From contig JBBIUE010000005.1 in NCBI GenBank assembly GCA_037440405.1, forward strand, positions 34,952-98,951: DNA of 64,000 bases, in the 5' to 3' direction. The notes under the pieces are model-generated. The model had not been told where the DNA came from. It was given only the letters and a program-made list of their open reading frames with translations, and did not search any database. Position numbers and translations under genes: made by a program. The DNA is from JANMGV01 sp037440405 (GTDB taxonomy: Bacteria > Planctomycetota > Planctomycetia > Pirellulales > Pirellulaceae). Every line of letters starts with the position of its first letter. Position 1 is the first letter of the stretch. Below are positions 26,059-37,665 of this stretch, in pieces.

Positions 26059-28137
26059 TTAGTCGTCGGAGTCCTTTGGTTTCTTCTTCTCTTTCTCTTT
26101 CTCTTTCTCTTTCGCTTTCTCTTTCGTCTCCGCCTTGGCGTATTCTTCTTTTTCCTTTACCGCTGCTTTGAACCGTCTCAGATAATCGTTGTTCATCTCG
26201 CGAATTTCGTCCGGAGTCAAAGCTTTTTGAGAATGGCGTTCATCGACTTCGATCTCTTTGGAGCCTTTGGCACGTGACTGCTGGAAAAATTCGTTGAGCC
26301 GATTTTGCTGCTCAGCCAAACGTTTCACCTCCAAACTTAACTGTTTGAAGGCCATTTCCATATCTTTTTCTTTCTCACGCGATTGTTTCTCGACATTTTC
26401 CCGGTCCAATCGCATGCGGGCTTCTTCCATCCTTTGTTGTGCTTGCATCGCTTGCTGGCGGGCAAGCTGCTGCCTTTCTTCCCATTCCACTCTTACTTTC
26501 GAGAGTTGATTGCGTGCTTCTTCATTGGCTTGATTGAGTTGACGATTCTCGCGCTCCAATTGTTCGATTCGCTGCCGCATCTGCTCCATTCGTTCGCGTG
26601 TTTCGGCCAGCTCTCGTCGGTGCTGTTCTTGGTTGGCTTCTGGTGCGAACTGTCCCATCCTGTGCGGTGCTTCCGAGGGCATTTGCATCGGTGGATGGTG
26701 TGGTTGTGGGGCACTTGGCATCGGCTGAAAATTTGGAGGTGGTACTGGAATGAAGTTCTGGCTTGGATGTCCTGAGGGGCCTGGCATCCTCTGTTGCATT
26801 TCGTGCATACCCGGGTGATATTGGTGTCTTGCGTCAGCTTGAATTTGCCGAGATTGAGGAGCTGCCGGAACAGCAATTCTTGCCTGATCAACAGCAGCAT
26901 GCGGTGACTTGCTCTGCGTTTCGATCGCAACGACCAAGCGGTTGATGGCGGCGATCAATTCGCCTAGCTCGGCATGTTCATGCTTCCCTCCATTTCCGCA
27001 TTTCGCGCAGTCGCCTTTACAAGACTCGCTACATTCTTTTGCTTTCTCGCACGTGGAATCTTTTGCTTCGTCGCAAGAGGTGATAGACGCATTCGCACAT
27101 TTCTCGCATTTCTGGCTGCACTCTGCAGATGGCTTCTCGGCGCCATCGCTGCAGGTGTCCGACTTCTTTCCGCATTCGCCGCCACAGTCCGTCTTGCCCG
27201 CCGTACATACTTCGCCGCAGGACTTGCTCTCCGTGCGCTCCGTTTTATCGCAATTTTCCGAGCAAGTTTGCTTGTCACATTCCGACGCGATTTCCGACGA
27301 ATTCACCGATTTACATGACTCGCATGCAGAGGTGCAAGCTTGCGATTTCCCCTCGCAGTGTTCGCACTTTTGTGCCTGGCAAGTGGACTCTGCATTCGCT
27401 GAATCGCATTCTGGGGTCTGATCGCACTGCTCCGTCTGATCACAGGCTTTCGTCTCAGCCTCGCAACAAGGTACGTCATCCGAGCACCCTGTCGCATCGT
27501 CGTTGGAGTTAGTCACGAGGCTGACGAATTCGATGCCATGGTTCGAGGGAAACGTTGATGCGTTCGTATTCTCTGATGGGACGTTCGACTCGCTGGACGG
27601 GTTCGATAAAACGGCGCTGCGATTCTCGTCTTCATCGATTGCCGTTTGGGTCGCTTCGAAATGCTCGTTTTGCGGTTCGTAAGCTGAACGCGGTGCCGGA
27701 ATTAAGTCACCCGATGGACTCGGCGTTTTCTCTGGAACCTCGAACACGCGAACGTTAAGTAAGGTCGCACCTTGGGGAAGGTCTAATTCACTGATGACTC
27801 TCTGACGAACCGTTAGGGGTAGGCTCGTTAGTCCGATCTGCGGAGCGGGTGCTTCACCCACAATCGGAGCTTGAATGGCTGCTGCCGCAGACGCTACGGG
27901 ACGGGGAAGGACCGCAGAACCAGTTCCGATCGAAAGAGTCTGAATCCGATTCAGCGGAGGCAAGCCCAAGCGTTCGCGACATACATCGCATTGCATGACA
28001 TCCGCTGGATAAATGGCGGCAAGTTGTGCCTCCCTCGCCGAATGTTGGTCTTGAGCTAGTGCCTGTGGACTGATCGTCAAGATCGCGGCAGCAGTCAGAT
28101 ACAAGAAGCCGACAATCATTTGGCGAAGGCGAGGCAT
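26059..28137 (-). CDS. Exported Cys-rich, coiled-coil, Lys/Glu-tailed protein
   Basis: A 692-residue protein I do not recognise. It begins with a signal peptide (to about residue 28, ALAQ). Residues near 48-52 carry a CxxC pair (CDVC). A central segment of about 160 residues holds 29 cysteines, in runs such as CEHCEGKSQAC and CSESCKGDCAKCG, followed by HEH. Then come a Pro/Met/Gln-rich linker, a long heptad-like stretch (HRRELAETRERMEQMRQRIE, continuing about 150 residues), and a tail of Lys-Glu repeats ending KKKPKDSDD. The start is supported by GGAGT upstream. The mix suggests a secreted or periplasmic structural or metal-binding protein. The cysteine content recalls Cys-rich wall proteins of planctomycetes, but no YTV units are present. 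Confidence 0.75.
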   Translation of the reverse strand: MPRLRQMIVGFLYLTAAAILTISPQALAQDQHSAREAQLAAIYPADVMQCDVCRERLGLPPLNRIQTLSIGTGSAVLPRPVASAAAAIQAPIVGEAPAPQIGLTSLPLTVRQRVISELDLPQGATLLNVRVFEVPEKTPSPSGDLIPAPRSAYEPQNEHFEATQTAIDEDENRSAVLSNPSSESNVPSENTNASTFPSNHGIEFVSLVTNSNDDATGCSDDVPCCEAETKACDQTEQCDQTPECDSANAESTCQAQKCEHCEGKSQACTSACESCKSVNSSEIASECDKQTCSENCDKTERTESKSCGEVCTAGKTDCGGECGKKSDTCSDGAEKPSAECSQKCEKCANASITSCDEAKDSTCEKAKECSESCKGDCAKCGNGGKHEHAELGELIAAINRLVVAIETQSKSPHAAVDQARIAVPAAPQSRQIQADARHQYHPGMHEMQQRMPGPSGHPSQNFIPVPPPNFQPMPSAPQPHHPPMQMPSEAPHRMGQFAPEANQEQHRRELAETRERMEQMRQRIEQLERENRQLNQANEEARNQLSKVRVEWEERQQLARQQAMQAQQRMEEARMRLDRENVEKQSREKEKDMEMAFKQLSLEVKRLAEQQNRLNEFFQQSRAKGSKEIEVDERHSQKALTPDEIREMNNDYLRRFKAAVKEKEEYAKAETKEKAKEKEKEKEKKKPKDSDD
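26089..26124. repeat. Hexanucleotide tandem repeat inside the Cys-rich gene
   Basis: Six units of CTCTTT (five perfect, one CGCTTT) encode alternating Lys-Glu near the C-terminus of the Cys-rich protein. Unit length is a multiple of three, so copy-number change would lengthen or shorten the charged tail without a frameshift. Confidence 0.8.
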
Positions 28138-28752
28138 AGTAGGACTCCTTAAACTTGATCAGTTGCCAAATAGAATGTGAGTAAGCAATACTGAATTGGG
28201 ATGGATCGCAGATTAGAGACATTCATCAAGCTATTGTCTATGATTCAGCCGAACTTTGCAAATAGCAAACGTTCTTTGATCGCAGGATTCTATCGAACTG
28301 CCCATTCGCTAGTCTCACCGACCGGTCCCCGACAACAGTCTGTTTTCTGAAACCGAAACATGCGCGAGGAAACGACCGATCGAAGCCTCTCTCGCTTTTG
28401 AAAGTTGTGCTCTTCGTGATTTGCCTTGAAAATCCGCAACCGGTAGCGCTATTTAGGCAAAAAGAAGAGATCAATATCTTCCTTGCTCGAGCTACGAGTT
28501 ATGTAGTGCGAACAACGACTGAACTCACAATTCGGTTTGATAGAAATGCAGGCCAGTCGTCGTTTCGTTGGAAAGGAGACGATTACAGCGACAAATAGAA
28601 CTTTGCGGGCTCGGTGGAACTCTCGGTCGATTGATTGCTAGACCAGAAATCACGCACACGGGATGGAAGATCACTGCAGTCATTCGCAGCATTCTGGTGA
28701 TGCCAACCCACTCAGCTCAAAGCAACTCCGGAAAACAAAGCCAACTCACGTT
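28138..28752. other. Intergenic region, no gene seen
   Basis: This 615-base stretch separates two minus-strand exported-protein genes. Only short overlapping open frames without recognisable sequence occur. It should contain the promoter of the Cys-rich gene near its left end, but no convincing -35/-10 pair could be picked. Confidence 0.5.
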
Positions 28753-29160
28753 TTAGGGGCTTGGTTGCCGGAGAAAATCGTTGACGTCGCTGTACTTCTT
28801 CTTCTCTTCTTTAGAGAACCAACTCAACCAGCCGGAACTGTTCGACGAGCGGGACGAACGTGTGTATTCGCTTTCCTTGGGATAGGGGCGCAAAAAGTCG
28901 ACGGTGTTATTCCACCAGCGTTTGGTTGTTCTCGACATGCGCGACCACATGCTCGGTTGATTCTTGGGCACGCTGGACTTGGCAGCAAACGGATTCGACC
29001 ACGAAGGCATCCAAGAACTGGATGATTTCGACTCAACACTACTTTTGGACTTCGATCCGAAAGGATTCCATAGCCAGCCATCCATGGCCGACACACTGGC
29101 GGTCCAACCAATATTTGCCAGGATCGTAAACAAAACGATCGTGAAACGTCGGTCTCGCAT
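28753..29160 (-). CDS. Small exported Ser/Trp-rich protein, unknown
   Basis: A 135-residue protein with a signal peptide (MRDRRFTIVLFTILANIGW, cut near VSAM). The mature part is rich in Ser, Lys and Trp (WLWNPFGSKSKS, SMWSRMSRTTKRWWNNTVDF) and ends in a charged segment, KEEKKKYSDVNDFLRQPSP. I know no function. The recurrent WNPF/SNPF pattern appears twice (residues 31-34 and 56-58), suggesting a short duplicated unit. The ATG is preceded by GGGCAA. It could be an envelope-associated protein. Confidence 0.6.
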   Translation of the reverse strand: MRDRRFTIVLFTILANIGWTASVSAMDGWLWNPFGSKSKSSVESKSSSSWMPSWSNPFAAKSSVPKNQPSMWSRMSRTTKRWWNNTVDFLRPYPKESEYTRSSRSSNSSGWLSWFSKEEKKKYSDVNDFLRQPSP

Positions 29161-29594
29161 GTGATTGCCCGTGTCCCATCCTAGAACTTTGTTGATCGTA
29201 CATCACGCTCCTGTGGGCCTATACTCGAAATTGAATACTCGAGTCCAGGCGAAAACTAGAAGTTCGAACCTCAATACCCATCGACAATGTCGCTGAACGA
29301 ACAACTGTCAGTGAGTTCTGTCCGTTCTGAGTAAGTTGACTGCGCAAAATACGCAATCGAGGTAATTCATGGTCAGTGTTTCCCTCTGTCCTCAGTCGCA
29401 TTTGGCAGTTCCAAAAGGGGCGCATTCCGCATTCGAATTGTTTGCCAAATCTGCCTGCGATATTCAACAAACAACCTTGGCCGAAATCTTGCCCTTCAAG
29501 GAGCTTATGCATGGCCACAACAAAGCGGCATTGGCATCCGCTGACCTCCAGCAACGTCATCAACTCGTCTGCGATCTGACCTCGGCGTCCCTTG
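29161..29594. other. Intergenic region with two opposed weak open frames
   Basis: Between the small exported protein and the methyltransferase gene. A minus-strand frame (29219-29614) and a plus-strand frame (29369-29617) overlap each other and the end of the methyltransferase gene. Neither has a clear ribosome binding site or recognisable family, so neither is called. Confidence 0.4.
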
Positions 29595-30680
29595 TCAGGA
29601 AGTCTTGCGGGCAATGATCGTCATTCGAGACGCAAGGCGAAAATGGGCCAAAAAGTTGGTGAAGGGAGTCAGCGCAACACGCCATCCAAAGGGGATTTCG
29701 TCCATGTAGAGATTGCGGATTCTTTGGACTATTCCAGAATTCGGCGATCGATGATGACACCAACTACCTAGGGCGCCAAGCCAAGGCTGTACCGTGTTTT
29801 GAAACTGAATTTGTTGAACCTGTAGACCGCCCACCTTTAACATGCGTCGAACGGACGAAGGTGAAAAGAACTGAAGATGCCGTCCTCCGTCATAGCCGCT
29901 CCAATACTTACCGCAGATCGTCACCTCGAGGCAGGCAAAGTTGGGAACGCTGAACGCAAAATAACCGCCAGATTCTAACCACTCAGCCACTCTTGATATT
30001 GTCGCCAGCGGATTGGAAAGATGTTCCATAACCATCCATGCTGCCACATAGCCGATGGAGTTTGGCTCGATTTGAAGATCAAACGCGGAGCCAGTAACAA
30101 CCTGGATTCCTTTCCTCCGGGCTCGGTCCGCAGCCTCCGCGACCGGTTCAACTCCCATAATATTCCAACCGTCATTCATCAGCTCAGCGCAGAACCAGCC
30201 GTCTGCACATCCGAGCTCAATGGCGCGTTGATTTCGTAATTCTCGTCTGATGCGATCGGTTGGTTTCCAGGTGGATCGATTGTCCAGCCAGGCTCTCCAC
30301 GACCTTCGGAACAGACTTGCTCGCGCAGAGCATGGAGATTGGGCTTGGCCTTCCTGTCGGTTGATTGGACTGCTCTCGGTCGTTTTCCGAGGATTGGATG
30401 TCGCCGCCTCGCATGCTCTATCGAAATCCGGTTGCGGCGAATGATGATGCGGACCGTAATGAAGCGGGTAACATTTTAGCAAGTCCTGTTCGACAGGACG
30501 GGGATTCAAGTAGCGATGGCCGCATCGACAACAGCGCACAGCATGAAAGGGACCTCCGATTCCGTAGATCCAATCATCGAACGTAGCAGTGTGCTTGCAA
30601 TGATCATGATCGCACAACGGACACGGAACAGTTTCAAAATCGATATCTGGGTGAGTCGAGGTCACAATCAGCTCGCTCAC
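29595..30680 (-). CDS. Class I SAM methyltransferase with N-terminal CxxC zinc site
   Basis: A 361-residue cytoplasmic methyltransferase of the Methyltransf_23 type. The N-terminus has paired cysteines CPLC at 20-23 and CCRC at 50-53, probably a zinc knuckle. After a low-complexity linker (80-125) motif I AIELGCADGWF starts at about 153, followed by GVEPVAEAADRARR and AWMVMEHLSNPLATI. Members with this layout commonly modify sugars or lipids in surface polysaccharide pathways, but no glycosyltransferases are adjacent. The GTG start overlaps the TGA of the DUF1501 gene (GTGA), so translation is probably coupled. The target is unknown. Confidence 0.85.
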   Translation of the reverse strand: MSELIVTSTHPDIDFETVPCPLCDHDHCKHTATFDDWIYGIGGPFHAVRCCRCGHRYLNPRPVEQDLLKCYPLHYGPHHHSPQPDFDRACEAATSNPRKTTESSPINRQEGQAQSPCSARASLFRRSWRAWLDNRSTWKPTDRIRRELRNQRAIELGCADGWFCAELMNDGWNIMGVEPVAEAADRARRKGIQVVTGSAFDLQIEPNSIGYVAAWMVMEHLSNPLATISRVAEWLESGGYFAFSVPNFACLEVTICGKYWSGYDGGRHLQFFSPSSVRRMLKVGGLQVQQIQFQNTVQPWLGALGSWCHHRSPNSGIVQRIRNLYMDEIPFGWRVALTPFTNFLAHFRLASRMTIIARKTS

Positions 30681-32101
30681 GCCAGCATCTTTTGGACGAT
30701 TTCACCGTGAACGTCGGTCAATCGGAAGTCGCGTCCTTGGAAACGATAGGTCAGCTTCAGATGATTGAGGCCGAGCAAATGTAGGATGGTAGCATTCAGG
30801 TCATGCACGTGAACTCGGTCTTCGACAGCATGAAAGCCGAGTTCGTCCGAGGCTCCGAGCGTCAAACCCGGTTTCACTCCGCCTCCCGCGAACCACATCG
30901 TGAAGGCATTGGGGTGATGGTCGCGACCATCGTTGCCGCCCTGCACCATGGGAGTCCGACCGAACTCGCCTCCCCAAACCACCAAGGTGTCTTGAAGCAT
31001 TCCGCGTCGTTTGAGGTCCATGATCAACGCTGCACAGGCTTGATCCGTGTTCTGGCAATTCTTCTTGAGATCCGCTACTAAATTTCCGTGTTGATCCCAA
31101 GCTTCGTGGAACAACTGGACGAATCGAACACCGCGCTCAAGCAAGCGCCGAGCATATAAACAATTATTAGCGAACGACGGTTTTCCAGGTTCAGCACCGT
31201 ACATGCTCAGAGTCTCTTGGGTCTCATCCGACAAGTCCATCAATTGCGGCGCACTCGCTTGCATTCTGTAGGCAAGTTCGTAGGATCGAATCCGAGTTGG
31301 TATCTCCGGATCGTTGAGTTGTTCGTAATGTCGTCGATTTAGTTGCGCGATTGCATCCAAGGACAGTTTCTGCATCTGCGAATCAATGCCCGTTGGATTT
31401 GACAAATAAAGTACAGGATCACCAGCACCACGAAACTGCACACCTTGATAGACGGTGGGAAGAAAGCCGCTTCCCCAATTGCTGTTCCCACCGCTTGGCC
31501 CCTTCGATCCCGAGCTGAACACGACAAAGCCAGGCAAGTCTTCGGACTCCGAACCAAGACCATACAGAGTCCAGGCCCCAAGGCTGGGTCGTCCAAACTG
31601 TTGCGTTCCGGTATTCATCAATATCTGTGCGGGAGCATGATTGAAAGCGTCGGTGACCATACTGCGAACGATACACAAATCATCAGCTACTTTGGCTAGA
31701 TTCGGCAGCAATTCTGAAATCTCAGCTTGACACTCGCCATGCTTCGAGAATTTGAATCTCGGTCCTAGCAGCTTCGAGTTCGGGTTGATAAACGCAGCAC
31801 GATAACCCTGCAGCAGATCAGGAGGGGGCAACGTCCCGTCGAAGCGAGCCAGCTCGGGTTTGTAATCAAATAATTCGAGATGGCTGGGGGCTCCTGCCAT
31901 GAACAGATAGATGACTCGTTTGGCCTTCGGTACATGATGCGTTCCGAATGGTGTTGCTTTCGAATCCGCAAGCGACTCAGAAGGGGTAAGCCACTGAGCG
32001 AGTGCGAAACTCCCTAAGCCCACGGCACAGTCTCTCAGGAACCAGCGACGTGCGATCGATTCAGGCGAAAAGCCGCGATATTGATGTTGTTGACAATTCA
32101 T
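30677..32101 (-). CDS. DUF1501 family protein (sulfatase-fold, Tat-type leader)
   Basis: A 474-residue exported protein of the DUF1501 family, which is distantly related to the alkaline phosphatase/sulfatase fold. The leader has a twin arginine, ARRWFLRDCAVGLGSFALAQ. Family marks are VIYLFMAGAPSHLELFDYKP, DTLVVWGGEFGRTPMVQGGN with DGRDHHPNAF, and HDLNATILHLLGL. In planctomycetes it is almost always paired with a DUF1549/DUF1553 cytochrome protein, as here, with 11 bases between genes. The pair is thought to act outside the cytoplasm, probably on polysaccharides, but the activity is not established. The ATG at 32101 is preferred over an open stretch to 32233 that overlaps the upstream gene; GAGG lies upstream of the ATG. 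Confidence 0.92.
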   Translation of the reverse strand: MNCQQHQYRGFSPESIARRWFLRDCAVGLGSFALAQWLTPSESLADSKATPFGTHHVPKAKRVIYLFMAGAPSHLELFDYKPELARFDGTLPPPDLLQGYRAAFINPNSKLLGPRFKFSKHGECQAEISELLPNLAKVADDLCIVRSMVTDAFNHAPAQILMNTGTQQFGRPSLGAWTLYGLGSESEDLPGFVVFSSGSKGPSGGNSNWGSGFLPTVYQGVQFRGAGDPVLYLSNPTGIDSQMQKLSLDAIAQLNRRHYEQLNDPEIPTRIRSYELAYRMQASAPQLMDLSDETQETLSMYGAEPGKPSFANNCLYARRLLERGVRFVQLFHEAWDQHGNLVADLKKNCQNTDQACAALIMDLKRRGMLQDTLVVWGGEFGRTPMVQGGNDGRDHHPNAFTMWFAGGGVKPGLTLGASDELGFHAVEDRVHVHDLNATILHLLGLNHLKLTYRFQGRDFRLTDVHGEIVQKMLA

Positions 32102-32112
32102 GGCTCTTGCCT

Positions 32113-35265
<3,153 letters not shown>

Positions 35266-35552
35266 CAAGTAACTTCCAAAACGAAGGCTCGATTGCAGTG
35301 TGGCAGGAGGAAGTCCAATCAGGCATCATCAGCCGAATCCGGATATTTTAGTTGGAAAGCACCATGGTAAAGATAACTTTCATGGGTTTCCGAATCGCGC
35401 CCCGACAATTGCTCGATCGGCCATCTCGACGAATATCTCGGAATTCACCGCGATGAATCTCGTTCGGCTGATTTAGATCGTCTCGCCTGCTTGATTCTAT
35501 CACGACCTTGAAGAAAGCTGAACCTAGCGGTAGTCTCGAAATACAAGCTGAG

Positions 35553-35587
35553 AAGCGCCAATCGCGCTCGCGTAGCGATTCTCGCTT
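35553..35587 (-). terminator. Hairpin downstream of htrA-like gene
   Basis: AAGCGCCAATCGC (35553-35565) pairs with GCGATTCTCGCTT (35575-35587) with two mismatches around a 9-base loop. It sits 25 bases after the protease stop on the minus strand. No strong T-tract follows, so a REP-like element is an alternative. The rest of the 35266-35611 gap shows no gene. Confidence 0.4.
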
Positions 35588-35611
35588 TACTACCCCACCC
35601 TTTTCTTGAGT

Positions 35612-37099
35612 TTATCGAAGCGTCAGGGTGGCCGTCAAAGTCGAACGGCCACGTCGAATGACTAACTTGATGCTCCTGTCATTTTGTCCAACTGCTTTCG
35701 TGAAATCGGTGGCATTACGTACCGGTTGGTCATTCACCGAAAGAATGATATCGCGAACGACAAGGAGTTCGCCGAGCGCTCCGCCAGGATTGACTCCAGT
35801 AACGAGCACACCTCCGTCTCTAGAAGAAAGCCCAGCTTGGCGTGCCAAGTTGGAAGGAACGGGAGCTATTTCAATCCCTAACTGTTCGATGAGACGGCCA
35901 CCAGCAATCGCGGCCAACTTCTCGTCCGTTTGCTCTTCGATGATGACATTGAGAGTCAATGATTTGCCATTCCGAATGATGCCTAGAGAAGTCCTCTGAC
36001 CGGGTGATATAAGTGCGATCTCTCTTCGCAGTTGGCTGCTATTCTGAATCGGTTTGCCATCGAGAGATACCACGACATCACCCACCTGCAAACCACCCTT
36101 GGATGCAGGTCCATCCTCCGCGATATTTGCAATGTAAACGCCTGAAGTTCCGGGGGGCAATCCATAGTGTTCAACACCAGCCGGCGTTAAATCCTCCAGC
36201 GATGTTCCGAGGTAGCCGCGAACCATCCGACCATGTTTAATGATACTGTCAAAAGCGGCACGAACCATGTTGCTCGGAATCGCGAAGCCGATGCCGTCAA
36301 AACTGCCCGAGCGAGAAGCGATCGCCATGTTAATTCCGATGATTTCGCCTCGCAAATTGAGCAGCGGGCCGCCACTATTGCCCGGATTGATGGCCGCGTC
36401 CGTTTGAATCAAATCATCATATTGAGTAATGTTCTCTTCGCGATTCATGGCACTGATGATGCCAGCCGTCACGGTCTGTGCCAAACCAAAGGGACTGCCA
36501 ATGGCAATGACCCAATCACCGACTTCCATGTCCGATGAGTCACCAATCGGAGCTGCCACCAACCCAGAAGCGTCGACTTTGAGTACCGCCAAGTCCCCTT
36601 TCTCGTCGGTTCCGACCAAACGAGCGTCAAAGGATCGGTTGTCGCTGAGTTGCACGGAAATCTTTGAAGCGTTTCGGACGACATGATTATTGGTGATGAT
36701 ATAGCCATCGGGGCTGACAATGACACCGGAACCCATGTCTTCCTGCGGTCGTTGCGGCATCTGAAAGTCAAATTCATCAAATAGGCGACCACCAAAAAAT
36801 TGCTCAAATTCGGGGGGGAATGGCATTCTCTGCCTGCGACCGGCAACCCGCTCATTAGGATTTCCAATGGTGACCGAAATGCTAACGACGCTGGGCTTCA
36901 CGGCCTTTGCGACGTTTCGAAAGGCCATGGACAACTGGTCCGCACTGGCGATCAGGTCCTCACGAGCTCTTTCTGCAACGACTTTTTGCTGAGCATAGAC
37001 AACCGAAGGCGAAGAACTCCCTGAAGGCCGAACAATCCAAATCGCAACGAAAATGATTCCAGCAAGTACGAGCCATCGGATGGTTAGCGATGGAGACAT
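35612..37099 (-). CDS. HtrA/DegP-type periplasmic serine protease with two PDZ domains
   Basis: A 495-residue membrane-anchored or exported protease that degrades or refolds damaged envelope proteins. An N-terminal hydrophobic segment (WLVLAGIIFVAIWIV) serves as signal or anchor. The trypsin-like triad is H139 (YIITNNHVV), D169 (EKGDLAVLK) and S242 (INPGNSGGPLL). Two PDZ domains follow, the first with GYLGTSLEDLTPAG and VGDVVVSLDGKPI, the second with LLVVRDIILSVNDQPV. The ATG at 37099 has GAGGAG about 9 bases upstream; an earlier in-frame codon at 37135 has no such site. It stands alone. The call is secure; DegP, DegQ and DegS cannot be separated. Confidence 0.95.
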   Translation of the reverse strand: MSPSLTIRWLVLAGIIFVAIWIVRPSGSSSPSVVYAQQKVVAERAREDLIASADQLSMAFRNVAKAVKPSVVSISVTIGNPNERVAGRRQRMPFPPEFEQFFGGRLFDEFDFQMPQRPQEDMGSGVIVSPDGYIITNNHVVRNASKISVQLSDNRSFDARLVGTDEKGDLAVLKVDASGLVAAPIGDSSDMEVGDWVIAIGSPFGLAQTVTAGIISAMNREENITQYDDLIQTDAAINPGNSGGPLLNLRGEIIGINMAIASRSGSFDGIGFAIPSNMVRAAFDSIIKHGRMVRGYLGTSLEDLTPAGVEHYGLPPGTSGVYIANIAEDGPASKGGLQVGDVVVSLDGKPIQNSSQLRREIALISPGQRTSLGIIRNGKSLTLNVIIEEQTDEKLAAIAGGRLIEQLGIEIAPVPSNLARQAGLSSRDGGVLVTGVNPGGALGELLVVRDIILSVNDQPVRNATDFTKAVGQNDRSIKLVIRRGRSTLTATLTLR

Positions 37100-37582
37100 G
37101 GTGGCAGACTCCTCAAACTGAGAACACCGATACACGAGATAGTCACCGATGAAAACACTTTCCCGACCAATTTAGCAAATTTCCAAAACGATGAATACTA
37201 GAGTGCGAGTTCCGTGCCAGACTTGGTAGCTTGTCAAATGATGTTCTTCGGAAACAACGGTGGGGGAAGAAAGTACCGAAGATGAACAATGCAGCGAAGA
37301 TTTCATTCAAAAGCGATCCAAGGTCGTAGCGGATATCCGTCGGATTTGTGGAATTTGCGGGTGGTTCCAACATTAGCCGCAGGCGTGCGGGCAACGCGCT
37401 GTCCATCGTTGGCAATAGCGCACTCCTTCGACCGGCGGCTCAAACTCCAACTCCCTGTAACAAGGTACGTTCATTCATTGAGTGCAGGCGGGAAGCTTTC
37501 AATCAAACCAACAATCGTTGCCTTGACAATGCAATCAAATTGAATTTTGTTTGAAGCGAAATTTTCCGTGATCTCCATTCGC
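37100..37582. other. Intergenic region, no gene seen
   Basis: About 480 bases between the protease start and the YTV gene terminator. Short open frames only, none with a recognisable product. It should hold the protease promoter. Confidence 0.45.
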
Positions 37583-37620
37583 TAAAAAAAGAAAGCGGTC
37601 ATCGCAAACGATGACCGCCT
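37583..37620 (-). terminator. Rho-independent terminator of the YTV gene
   Basis: A perfect 10-bp stem, GCGGTCATCG with CGATGACCGC, and a 4-base loop lie about 45 bases past the YTV stop. Read on the minus strand, the stem is followed by TTTCTTTTTTT. This is a textbook intrinsic terminator. Confidence 0.9.
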
Positions 37621-37665
37621 TCAAAATTGAGTGTGACTGAGAGTAAACCCAGCCAAAATAAACAA

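Noticed and set aside
26909..27512. Plus-strand open frames opposite the Cys-rich gene
   Set aside because: They mirror the biased codons of the Cys-rich segment; none has a recognisable product.
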